In this document: positions 51,839-60,041 of the stretch, one piece after another
Numbering within the stretch: position 1 is the stretch's first letter
How the letters are laid out: each line of letters begins with the position of its first letter
Position numbers and translations under genes: made by a program
Origin: Kitasatospora paranensis
GTDB lineage: Bacteria; Actinomycetota; Actinomycetes; Streptomycetales; Streptomycetaceae
Direction of reading: 5' to 3'
Length of the DNA stretch: 64,000 nucleotides
Assembly (NCBI RefSeq): GCF_039544005.1
Contig: NZ_BAABKV010000001.1
Coordinates: forward strand, 7,936,001 to 8,000,000
Notes under the pieces: model-generated
What the model saw: only the letters and a program-made list of their open reading frames with translations
What the model was told of the DNA's origin: nothing
Database searches by the model: none

Positions 51839-53330
51839 GCGCGCGGGGGCCCGGCCCGCGGGGGCGGCCGACCTCGTCCGGCGGCTGCGCGCCCTGCCGC
51901 TGCCGGCGGCCCTGCACCGCAGACTGCTGACGCCGCTCCTGGACAGGTGGCCGGTGCTGCGGCGGCTGTGGCCCACCACCGTCCGGGCCAGGGCCACCGC
52001 CGGCGCCTCCCTGGTGGTGGCCGTGGCGCTCGCGCTGGCCTCCTTCGCGCTGCTCGGGCTGCTCGACGCCAACCTGTTGCAGAACGCCGAGAGCGACGCC
52101 GAGCGGCAGGCCGCCACCGTCGCCCAGCTCGCCGCCGCGGGCGAACTCGACCACGTCCGGCCGCCCACCCACGGCGCCGACTTCATCCAGGTCGTGGACG
52201 CCCACGGCAGGGTCCTGTCGTCCAGCGCCAACCTCGTCGGCGCGCCCCCGTTGGCCCCCGCCCCGCCGGAACCGGGCACCAGCTACCACACCTGGTTCGT
52301 CGAACCCGTCAGCGGCGAGCACCGCCAGCGGGTCGTGCAGGTCACCACCGACACCCCGGACGGCCTGGTCGCCGTCTACGCGGGCACCTCGCTGCGCGAC
52401 GTGGACGCCGCCGACACCACCACCGCGACCGCCCTCGCGTTCGGCGTCCCGCTGCTGCTCGCCATGGTCGCGCTCGTCACCTGGCGGGTCACCGGCCGCG
52501 CCCTGCGCCCGGTCGAGGCGATCCGCGCCGAGGTCGCCGAGATCACCGACCGGGACCTGCACCGCCGGGTCCCGGTGCCCGACACCCGGGACGAGATCGC
52601 CCGCCTCGCCGCCACCATGAACGCCACCCTGGACCGGCTGGAGTCCTCCGGCGTCCGCCAGCGCCGGTTCATCGCCGACGCCTCGCACGAACTGCGCAGC
52701 CCGATCACGGTGCTCCGCACCCAGCTGGAGGTGGCGCTGGCCGTCCAGGACCGCGAGCTGTGGCCCGGGCTGATCGGCGGCGCCCTGGAGGACGTCGAGC
52801 GCCTGCAGCAGCTCGCCGCCGACCTGCTGCTGCTCGCCCGCATCGACGCGGCCCAGCCGGTGGCGGCCGTCCCGCTCGACCTCTCCGAGCTGGTCGGCGA
52901 CGCCGTACGGTCGCGCCGCGGCGACCGCGTGCCGGTGCACACACGGCTGGAGCCGGGCATCGCGATGACGGGCAGCCACCTCTGGCTCGCCCGGGTGGTC
53001 ACCAACCTGGTCGACAACGCCCAGCGCTTCGCCGACCGGCGAGTGGACGTGGTGCTGCGCGCGGACGGCGGCCGGCACGGTCGGACGGCCGTGCTGGAGG
53101 TCGTCGACGACGGACCGGGCATCGTGGCCGCCGACCGCGAACGGGTCTTCGAACGGTTCACCCGGCTCGACGACGCCCGCAGCCGCGACCACGGCGGCGC
53201 CGGCCTGGGCCTGCCCATCGCCCGCGACCTGACCGCCCACCACGGCGGCACCCTCACGGCCGAGGACAGCCCGCAGGGGGCCAGGCTGGTCGCCCGGCTC
53301 CCGGTGCAGCCCGCCGCCCCCACCGACTGA
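51831..53330 (+). CDS. sensor histidine kinase
   Basis: The 499-residue protein has a first membrane helix (about 60-80), an outside sensor loop of about 120 residues, a second helix (about 200-220), and a HAMP domain (GRALRPVEAIRAEVAEITD). It then has a dimerisation helix with His286 in FIADASHELRSPI, an N-box NLVDNAQRFADRR, DDGPGI, FERFTRLDDARSR and GAGLGL. GTG 51831 starts within the last codons of the response regulator, so the pair is coupled. Signal unknown; envelope genes on both sides suggest cell-surface stress. Confidence 0.92.
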   Translation: MAERAGARPAGAADLVRRLRALPLPAALHRRLLTPLLDRWPVLRRLWPTTVRARATAGASLVVAVALALASFALLGLLDANLLQNAESDAERQAATVAQLAAAGELDHVRPPTHGADFIQVVDAHGRVLSSSANLVGAPPLAPAPPEPGTSYHTWFVEPVSGEHRQRVVQVTTDTPDGLVAVYAGTSLRDVDAADTTTATALAFGVPLLLAMVALVTWRVTGRALRPVEAIRAEVAEITDRDLHRRVPVPDTRDEIARLAATMNATLDRLESSGVRQRRFIADASHELRSPITVLRTQLEVALAVQDRELWPGLIGGALEDVERLQQLAADLLLLARIDAAQPVAAVPLDLSELVGDAVRSRRGDRVPVHTRLEPGIAMTGSHLWLARVVTNLVDNAQRFADRRVDVVLRADGGRHGRTAVLEVVDDGPGIVAADRERVFERFTRLDDARSRDHGGAGLGLPIARDLTAHHGGTLTAEDSPQGARLVARLPVQPAAPTD

Positions 53331-53421
53331 GCCCGCCGTGCCGCCGGGTGCAGTACCGCATCCGGACGAGTGAACCGCCGCTCGCGTTGCGGCCGCCCGG
53401 CGGCGCCGTAGGGTCGCAAGC

Positions 53422-54228
53422 GTGACAGCCGTCGATCGACGCAGCGTGCTGCGCGCTGCCGCACTCGGCGCCGCGGCGGCGGCGGCCGCTGCCTGCGGCG
53501 CGAAGGGCCCGGCGGACCGCGCGACGCCGCCCACGGCCACCCCCACCCGCCCTACCCCCGTGCCCGGACACCCGGCCGGCTCCGGGTCCGCCGGCGCGGC
53601 GGGCCCGACGGCGGCACTGCCCGCCGGCCTGCCCTTCGAGGTCGCCGCCGGGCCCGCGGACCGGGGCCGGGTCGCCCTCACCTTCCACGGCCAGGGCGAC
53701 CCGGCGATCGCCCGCGCCGTCCTCGACGAGGCCGCCGCCGGGGGCGCCCGGATCACCGTGCTCGCCGTCGGCACCTGGCTGGACGAGCAGCCGCAGGTCG
53801 CCCGGCTGATCCTCGACGGCGGCCACGAACTGGGCAACCACACGCTCAACCACCGTGCGATATCGGGGATGTCCGCCGACGCCGCCTACGCGGAGATCGC
53901 GGGCTGCGCCGAGCGCCTGCAGCGGCTCACCGGCTCGCCGGGCCGCTGGTTCCGCCCCTCCCAGGCGCAGGACTGCACCGCGCGGGTGGCGGACCAGGCC
54001 CGTCGCGCGGGCTACCAGCACTGCCTGGGCTACAACCTGGACTCGCTCGACTACACCGACCCCGGCCCGGCCGCGGTGCAGCAGACCGTCCTCGGCCGGG
54101 TCGGCCCCGGCTCGATCGTGAGCCTCCACCTCGGTCACCAGGGCACGGTGGCGGCACTTCCCGGCATCCTCGAAGGCCTCCAGGCCCGCAGCCTGCAGGC
54201 CGTCACCGCAACGGAGTTGTTCAGCTGA
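53422..54228 (+). CDS. deacetylase-like lipoprotein with degenerate NodB catalytic motifs
   Basis: A 268-residue exported lipoprotein: an RRSVLRAAALG start (twin-arginine-like), lipobox AAAC at about residue 26 and a P/T-rich linker. The NodB-fold domain has VALTFHGQGDPAIARAVLDE, where the usual TFDDGP reads TFHGQGD, so the catalytic Asp pair is gone. GHELGNHTLNHRA (metal histidines) remains and RWFRPSQAQ replaces RPPYG. It may bind glycans rather than cut them. GTG 53422 lies 12 bp after TAGGGT and lacks a ribosome site, so a leaderless start is possible. It overlaps the next start by one base. Confidence 0.78.
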   Translation: MTAVDRRSVLRAAALGAAAAAAAACGAKGPADRATPPTATPTRPTPVPGHPAGSGSAGAAGPTAALPAGLPFEVAAGPADRGRVALTFHGQGDPAIARAVLDEAAAGGARITVLAVGTWLDEQPQVARLILDGGHELGNHTLNHRAISGMSADAAYAEIAGCAERLQRLTGSPGRWFRPSQAQDCTARVADQARRAGYQHCLGYNLDSLDYTDPGPAAVQQTVLGRVGPGSIVSLHLGHQGTVAALPGILEGLQARSLQAVTATELFS

Positions 54229-55448
54229 TGGCCACCACGACCCCGCCCCGCCGCCGGCCCGGCCGGAAGGCTCTGCTGCTCGCCGCCGGCCTCCTCCTCG
54301 TCGCGACCGGCTGCGGCTCCGCCACGCCCCGGCTGTCCGCGGCGCCGTCCGCCGGGGTGTCCGGCAACGCAGCCACCGGTTCTGCGAGCGCCTCCCCGCA
54401 GCCGTCCGCGACGAGCGTCGCCCTGCCCGGCATGCCGCCGGTCCTCGATCCCCACGACCTCTACGCGGCCGACCGGCCGGGCATGCTGGCACCGGCCGTA
54501 CAGTCCTTCCCGGCGCGCGTCTACGTGCCCAACACCGAGTCCGACACGGTCAGCGTGATCGACCCGGCGACGTACAAGGTGATCGAGACCCTGCACGTCG
54601 GCCGCCAGCCGCAGCACGTGGTGCCCTCGTGGGACCTCAAGACGCTCTGGGTCAACAACGACCTCGGCAACACCCTCACCCCGATCGACCCGGCGACCGG
54701 CGCGGCGGGCACGCCCGTCGACGTCCACGACCCGTACAACCTGTACTTCACGCCGGACGGCAAGTACGCGATCGTGATGGCCTCCAACGACCGGCAGCTG
54801 GTGTTCCGCGACGCGCACACCATGCAGCAGGTCAAGGCCGTCCCCGTCAACTGTGCCGGCGTCAACCACGCCGACTTCTCCTCCGACGGCCGGTACTTCG
54901 TGGTCTCCTGCGAGTTCTCCGGCGACCTGCTCAAGGTCGACACCGCCTCGATGACGGTCGTCGCCCAGCAGAAGCTGCCGATGGCGGATGCGATGCCGCA
55001 GGACGTGAAGGTCTCGCCGGACGGCCGCACCTGGTACATCGCGGACATGATGGCCAACGGCGTGTGGGTGCTGAACGCCGACACCTTCGCCGCCCCGACC
55101 CTGCTGCCCACCGGCAAGGGCACCCACGGACTGTACGTCAGCCGGGACTCCAAGAGCCTGTACATCTCCAACCGCGGCGAGGGCAGCATCTCCGTCCTCG
55201 ACTTCGCCACCGGCGCCCTGAAGACCAAGTGGTGGATCCCGGGTGGCGGCAGCCCCGACATGGGCGGCGTGTCGGCGGACGGCAAGGTGCTGTGGCTCAG
55301 CGGCCGCTACAACGCCGAGGTGTACGCGCTGTCGACCGACGACGGCCACCTCCTGGCCAGGATCCCGGTCGGCCAGGGCCCGCACGGCCTGTGCGTCTAC
55401 CCGCAGCCCGGACGGTACTCGCTGGGCCACACCGGCGTCTTCCGCTGA
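54228..55448 (+). CDS. YncE-like beta-propeller lipoprotein
   Basis: The 406-residue lipoprotein (LLLAAGLLLVATGCGS, Cys at about residue 29) has seven-bladed propeller repeats: ARVYVPNTESDTVSVIDPATYKVIETLHVGRQPQHVVPSWDLKTLWVNNDLGNTLTPIDPATG and repeated DGK/DSK...W/LYI..RGEGSISVLD. These match the YVTN/YncE family, which scaffolds outside the cell. ATG 54228 shares its A with the stop of the preceding gene. The pair sits behind the two-component system and ends at a hairpin. Confidence 0.83.
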   Translation: MATTTPPRRRPGRKALLLAAGLLLVATGCGSATPRLSAAPSAGVSGNAATGSASASPQPSATSVALPGMPPVLDPHDLYAADRPGMLAPAVQSFPARVYVPNTESDTVSVIDPATYKVIETLHVGRQPQHVVPSWDLKTLWVNNDLGNTLTPIDPATGAAGTPVDVHDPYNLYFTPDGKYAIVMASNDRQLVFRDAHTMQQVKAVPVNCAGVNHADFSSDGRYFVVSCEFSGDLLKVDTASMTVVAQQKLPMADAMPQDVKVSPDGRTWYIADMMANGVWVLNADTFAAPTLLPTGKGTHGLYVSRDSKSLYISNRGEGSISVLDFATGALKTKWWIPGGGSPDMGGVSADGKVLWLSGRYNAEVYALSTDDGHLLARIPVGQGPHGLCVYPQPGRYSLGHTGVFR

Positions 55449-55464
55449 CCCGGTGACCCGGGTC

Positions 55465-55502
55465 GGGCACCCGGGAGGCGGTGATCCGCCCCGGGTGCCC
55501 GG
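55465..55502. terminator. terminator between the propeller and GST genes
   Basis: The convergent intergenic gap holds a hairpin with outer arms CGGGCACCCGG/CCGGGTGCCCG and an inner GGCGG/CCGCC stem around TGAT. It can serve both strands. Confidence 0.7.
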
Positions 55503-55518
55503 CGGGGGTGGTGCGCCC

Positions 55519-56544
55519 TCACCCGAGCGGACGGGGGCTCGCGAACCCGCGGTAGCCGCGGCCCACCAGATCGGGCCGCGGCGCGGGAGCCGTCCCGTCG
55601 CCGAACGGGCGGCCGCCGAGGGCATCCCGGCCGTGCGGCGCCGACCACCCGGCCAGGTCGGGGCCGACGGGTACGAGACCGGCCGGATTGATCCCGGTGT
55701 GCACCAGGTAGTAGTGGCGCTTGATGTGGTCGAAGTCGACGGTGTCGCCGAAGCCCGGCGTCGCGTACAGGTCGCGGGCGTACGCCCACAGCACCGGCAT
55801 CTCGGTGAGCTTGGCCCGGTTGCACTTGAAGTGCCCGTGGTACACGGCGTCGAAGCGCACCAGGGTGGTGAACAGCCGGACGTCCGCCTCGGTGATCGTG
55901 TCGCCCACCAGGTAGCGGCGGGTGGCGAGATGCTCCGACAGCGTGTCCAGCCGGTCGAAGAGCCGGTGGTAGGCGCTCTCGTACGCCTGCTGCGACTGGG
56001 CGAAACCGGTCTGGTACACCGCGTTGTTGACGTCCCGGAAGATCTCCTCGGCGACGGCGTCGATCGCGGGGCGCAGCTTCTCCGGGTACAGGTCGGGTGC
56101 GCCCGCCCGCTGGTGGGCCCGCCACTCGGTGGAGAGGTCCAGGGTGATCTGCGGGTAGTCGTTGGTCACCAGCCGCCCGCTGGGCACGTCGACCACGGCG
56201 GGCACGCTGATCCCGGCGTCGTACCCGGGGCGGGCCCGCTCGTACGCCTCGCCGAGGTAGCGGATGCCGAGCACCGGGTCGCGGCCGTCCTCGTCCAGGG
56301 TGAACCGCCAGCTGCGGTGGTCCTGGATCGGGTCGGCGACGGCGACGGAGACCGCCTCCTCCAGGCCTAGCAGCCGGCGGACGATCAGCGCGCGGTGCGC
56401 CCACGGGCAGGCGAGCGACACCACCAGCCGGTAGCGGCCCGGCTCCACCGGCCAGCCGTCGGAGCCGTCGGCGGTGATGCGGTCGTCGACGAACGAGGAG
56501 GAGCGGACGAACGCGCCGTCCGCGTCGGTGGTGATCGTGGTCAT
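55519..56544 (-). CDS. glutathionyl-hydroquinone reductase-like GST (YqjG/ECM4 family)
   Basis: The 341-residue protein has the Xi-class active site RLVVSLACPWAHRALIVRRLLGLE with catalytic Cys, SVPAVVDVPSGRLVTNDYPQITLDL for the thiol-binding site, and a helical C-terminal domain with RYLVGDTITEADVRLFTTLVRFDAVYHGHFKCN. Family members reduce glutathionyl-hydroquinones; actinomycetes mainly use mycothiol, so the physiological thiol is uncertain. ATG 56544 (GGAACCGGCTCC upstream). Confidence 0.88.
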   Translation of the reverse strand: MTTITTDADGAFVRSSSFVDDRITADGSDGWPVEPGRYRLVVSLACPWAHRALIVRRLLGLEEAVSVAVADPIQDHRSWRFTLDEDGRDPVLGIRYLGEAYERARPGYDAGISVPAVVDVPSGRLVTNDYPQITLDLSTEWRAHQRAGAPDLYPEKLRPAIDAVAEEIFRDVNNAVYQTGFAQSQQAYESAYHRLFDRLDTLSEHLATRRYLVGDTITEADVRLFTTLVRFDAVYHGHFKCNRAKLTEMPVLWAYARDLYATPGFGDTVDFDHIKRHYYLVHTGINPAGLVPVGPDLAGWSAPHGRDALGGRPFGDGTAPAPRPDLVGRGYRGFASPRPLG

Positions 56545-56663
56545 GGAGCCGGTTCCTTCGTCGTGGCCGGATCGGTCTCCGGGCGCCTACCCGTGTTGCG
56601 GCCGGTCCACACGGTGCGCGGGCCCGGTGCCCCCGTCCGGCCCGCTGCCGGCCGGGGCCCCGC

Positions 56664-57980
56664 TCAGCCGCCGAGGGCGGTGAGCGACGCCCGGGCCGCC
56701 CGAGCCTGCAGGGGGTTGAACGCGGGGTCGGTGGCGAGGGCCTTCGCCAGGTGGGTCCGGGCCTCGCCGCTGCGGCCTAGCGCGCGTTCGATCTCGCCGC
56801 GGTGGTAGAGGAACAGGGCGTTGTCGTCCCAGCCGTGCGCGGCCGCCTGCTCGGCGAAGCCGATCGCCTCGCCGTCCGCGCCGCTGCGGTGCAGTGCCCA
56901 GGCCAGCGCGTCGGCCACCAGCACGTTCCGGCGGCGCCCCCACTCGGCCCGCAGCAGCCGGACGGCCTCGGCCGGATCGCCGTGGTCCGCCTGGAACTGA
57001 CCGGCAGTCAGGTCGTCGACAACGCCGTTCGCGGCGGCCAGGTCCTGCTCGGCACGCAGCAGCCGGTACTGCTCGCGCGCCCGGTCGGGGTGGCCCAGCG
57101 ACTCCTGGAGCTCGCCGAGTTCGAGCAGGTACTGCGGCAGCGGCACCCGGCCGACGGCGTCGGCGTAGTCCCGCAGGGCGTCGTCGGTGCGTCCCAGGGC
57201 CGCCTCCGCGCGGGCCTGCCCGGCGAGCGCCGCGGTGTACCCGGGGTCGGTCGCCAGGGCCTTCCGGTAGCCGGTGAGCGCGTCGGCGGTGCGGCCCGCG
57301 TTCCGGTCGAGTTCGGCGATCTGGTAGCGGCAGAAGGCCTGGTCGGCGGGGTCGTAGGCGCCGTCGAGGGCCTGCCGTAGCGCGGCCCGGGCGTCGTCGG
57401 TCCGCCCGTGCTGCTCCAGGTCGTAGGCCGCGCGGGTGAAGGAGGCGGTGCCGGGCCGCAGGTCCAGCAGGTGCTGGACGGCGTCGGTGGCGCCGGCGTC
57501 GTCGCCGAGCTGGGTCCGGGCGTCGGCGAGAACGGCGTAGGCCGGCCAGTGCAGGGGCGAGGCAGCGAGCGCCTGGCGGGCGAACTCGCCGGCCTCGGCG
57601 AACAGATGGCGGGCGTTGGCGAGCGCTCCCAGGCCGGTGAGCGCATCCACGTTGTCCTCCGGCGTCAGCGTGAGGGAGCGGTGCAGCGCCTCGTCGGCCT
57701 TCGGGTAGTACGACGGGTCCGCGGTCAGCCGGGCCTGCTCCACGTACTCGCCGCCGAGGCGGGCCCACCCGGCGGCGTCGCCGGGCACCTCGCGCAGCCG
57801 CTGCTGGTCCACGGCGACGGCGCGGGCCAGCGAGCCGTCCGCGGGCGGGGCGCCGCCGGCGTGGCGGGCGCCGTCCGCCGAGGTCGGGACGCCGGGCGGC
57901 TGCCCGCGGTCCAGGGCCCCGAACGCCGCCAGGCGGCCGCACAGCAGGACGGTGGTGAGTAGCAGGGGCAGGCTTCGCAT
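56664..57980 (-). CDS. tetratricopeptide-repeat protein (A)
   Basis: The 438-residue protein has an N-terminal signal or anchor (RSLPLLLTTVLLCGRLAAFGAL), then about nine TPR units, such as ADEALHRSLTLTPEDNVDALTGLGALANARHLFAEAGEFARQALAASPLHWPAYAVLADARTQLGDDAGATDAVQHLLDLRPG. It is probably outside the membrane. It is paralogous over its whole length to the TPR protein at 62105-63451 and lies 89 bp behind the DUF4331 gene on the same strand, so the two are one operon. Confidence 0.85.
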   Translation of the reverse strand: MRSLPLLLTTVLLCGRLAAFGALDRGQPPGVPTSADGARHAGGAPPADGSLARAVAVDQQRLREVPGDAAGWARLGGEYVEQARLTADPSYYPKADEALHRSLTLTPEDNVDALTGLGALANARHLFAEAGEFARQALAASPLHWPAYAVLADARTQLGDDAGATDAVQHLLDLRPGTASFTRAAYDLEQHGRTDDARAALRQALDGAYDPADQAFCRYQIAELDRNAGRTADALTGYRKALATDPGYTAALAGQARAEAALGRTDDALRDYADAVGRVPLPQYLLELGELQESLGHPDRAREQYRLLRAEQDLAAANGVVDDLTAGQFQADHGDPAEAVRLLRAEWGRRRNVLVADALAWALHRSGADGEAIGFAEQAAAHGWDDNALFLYHRGEIERALGRSGEARTHLAKALATDPAFNPLQARAARASLTALGG

Positions 57981-58069
57981 CGTCCGAGGTCTCCCGGTGG
58001 TCGGGTCGCTGGGGGAGGGAGGTGGGTGGCCCCGTTGCGCCTTGGGGGCCACCCACCGGTCGGTGTGGG

Positions 58070-59518
58070 TCAGTTGGGCTGGTTGACGGCCTTGGCGTAC
58101 GGGGTCGCCACGTACGGGAACGAGGCCCCGAACGGCTTGTCCGCCGTGTTCACCTTGTCGCCGGCGGCGAGCGCGGCGATGAAGTGGCCGGGGGTGGCGC
58201 CCTCCATCACCTGCAGGGCGATGTCGACGACGTCGTCGCCGAGCCGGCGGCCGTTCGGGAAGCCCTGGAAGTCCCCGTCGAGGACGCCGAGCCGGTCGGG
58301 GTCGGCGGTGACCGGGGTCGACATGTTCAGCCGCAGCTCCTCGGCGGGGACGAACCGCTTGGGGTTGACGTCCTTGTTGAGCAGCTGCGAGTTGAGGTCC
58401 ACCTGGAAGGGGCCGCCGGTCGCCTTGGCGATGCCGGTCAGGAAGATCTCCTGGAGGTCGGTGCGCGGCGTGGCGGGCGCCGGGAGGCCGTAGATCGCCT
58501 GGACGAGCTTGGGCACCTCGGGGTCGAGCACCTTGGCCACCAGGGCGGGCTGGTTGTGGTCCTCGGACGGGGGCAGCGCGTTGAAGGCGTCCTTGAGGCC
58601 GGCCGGCACGACGACCTCGTTGACGAGCGGGTTCCCGAGCCGGGAGACCTGCACGTACTTGCCGACCGGGTCCGCCTTGCCGGGGCTGAGCTTCAGGGTC
58701 CGCTTCTCGGTGCTGGACCAGACGCCGATCACCGGGTTGCGCTTCGGGTCGCCCTTGAGCGCGAGCCGGCTCTTGGGCACCTGGATGGAGAGGGTGTTGA
58801 CGTTGTAGCCGGCCAGGGTGTTCTGGCCGACCTCGGAGAGGTTGCCGCCGTACAGCAGGTCGAAGACCCGCAGGTCCAGGAAGAACGGGTCGGCGGCCTG
58901 GGTGGCCACCGTCTGCCCGCCGCCCGGTAGTTGCACGGTCGCCTGCTGACGGAGGCCCGCGTAGTTCGGCATCGACGCCCGGCCGGTGTCGGACGGCGCG
59001 GCGGTGCCGTGCTCGACCAGGGTGACCGGGTCGCAGCCCTCGCGGATCTCCTGCAGCGTGTAGTACTGGCGGAACAGCAGGGTCTTGTCGGTGAGGTTGT
59101 TCACCACGCCGTTGTTGTAGAGGAAGGTGTTGGTGCCACGCTGGTCCTCGGTGTGGAAGGTCCAGCGGTAGGTGAGGTCGGGCCGGCCGGTGCCCTGGGA
59201 GTCGATGTTGATGTCGTAGTGCGCGCCGTCGGCCCACGGGTAGAAGTTCGGTCCGCCGTTGGGCTCCTGGAACGGCAGCCAGTTCGCGACCAGGGTCACG
59301 GTGTCCTGCTTGTCCGGGCTGGTGAAGGCGTAGACGTCGGTGTTGTCGACCTGCGGGTCGGCGGCGATCAGCGGCGCCTCGCGGTGGCTGGAGGCGGTGC
59401 TGACGCCGGCGCCGGCGCCGAGCAGCGCGCTGCTCGCGAGCGCCAGGCTCATGGTGGTGAGGACGGCCGCGGAACGGGCGGCGGAACTGGTCCGTGCGGG
59501 TCGGCGCGTGACGTTCAT
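58070..59518 (-). CDS. secreted DUF4331 protein
   Basis: The 482-residue protein has a signal peptide (RSAAVLTTMSLALASSALLGAGAGVSTA) and then SSHREAPLIAADPQVDNTDVYAFTSPDKQDTVTLVANWLPFQEPNGGPNFYPWADGAHYDINID, the signature start of DUF4331, with the conserved SHREAP and D-N-T-D motifs. The family has unknown function and is often encoded beside TPR proteins. It is divergent from the NicO transporter. The ATG at 59518 is the best start; the ribosome site is weak. Confidence 0.88.
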   Translation of the reverse strand: MNVTRRPARTSSAARSAAVLTTMSLALASSALLGAGAGVSTASSHREAPLIAADPQVDNTDVYAFTSPDKQDTVTLVANWLPFQEPNGGPNFYPWADGAHYDINIDSQGTGRPDLTYRWTFHTEDQRGTNTFLYNNGVVNNLTDKTLLFRQYYTLQEIREGCDPVTLVEHGTAAPSDTGRASMPNYAGLRQQATVQLPGGGQTVATQAADPFFLDLRVFDLLYGGNLSEVGQNTLAGYNVNTLSIQVPKSRLALKGDPKRNPVIGVWSSTEKRTLKLSPGKADPVGKYVQVSRLGNPLVNEVVVPAGLKDAFNALPPSEDHNQPALVAKVLDPEVPKLVQAIYGLPAPATPRTDLQEIFLTGIAKATGGPFQVDLNSQLLNKDVNPKRFVPAEELRLNMSTPVTADPDRLGVLDGDFQGFPNGRRLGDDVVDIALQVMEGATPGHFIAALAAGDKVNTADKPFGASFPYVATPYAKAVNQPN

Positions 59519-60041
59519 TCGGGTGGGGTGCTCGCTTCCGTGACGAGGTGACCGCACACGGCTGCGCCGGGCGGCGGATCCGGCCCAGGTCGGCCGCAGT
59601 CGGCACTGTGGCCTCGGATCCCGACATGGGTTCGCCGACGCGCGACCGGTGGTCGGGTCCGCTCACCCGCACGGTCCAGCGGTGTCACCCGCACGGCGGC
59701 AGCCGTACGCCGAACGGCGGGCAGGAAGGCGGCCGGAGGGAGCACGGGACCGCACCGCACCGTTCGCGGTGCGGACGGGCGTCGCTCCGGAGCGCCTCGG
59801 CGAACCCGACCTGCGTACGGCCGTTCGAGCGAATGGGAATGCCTGTCCGGATCCTGATGCCCCGTCCGGGTGACGCGGACGCAGGGCCGGAGTGGTTGCG
59901 TCGGCGCGCGCCTCCACAGCCCCCAAGGTGGGGCGTCGGGCCGGCTGAGGCCCGCCCCCACCCTTCCCCTTCCCTCCCCGGCCGGCCACCCCCCGCGCTT
60001 CGCCGCTGCGGCAGCCGGTCCGTCCCTCCCGGAGGCACCGC
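59519..60041. other. divergent regulatory region between the DUF4331 and NicO genes
   Basis: No gene is supportable here. This 523-bp gap should hold the promoters of both operons. An AT-richer patch near 59828-59865 (GAATGGGAATGCCTG) is the likeliest promoter area; I see no repeat matching a NikR or Nur box. Confidence 0.45.
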
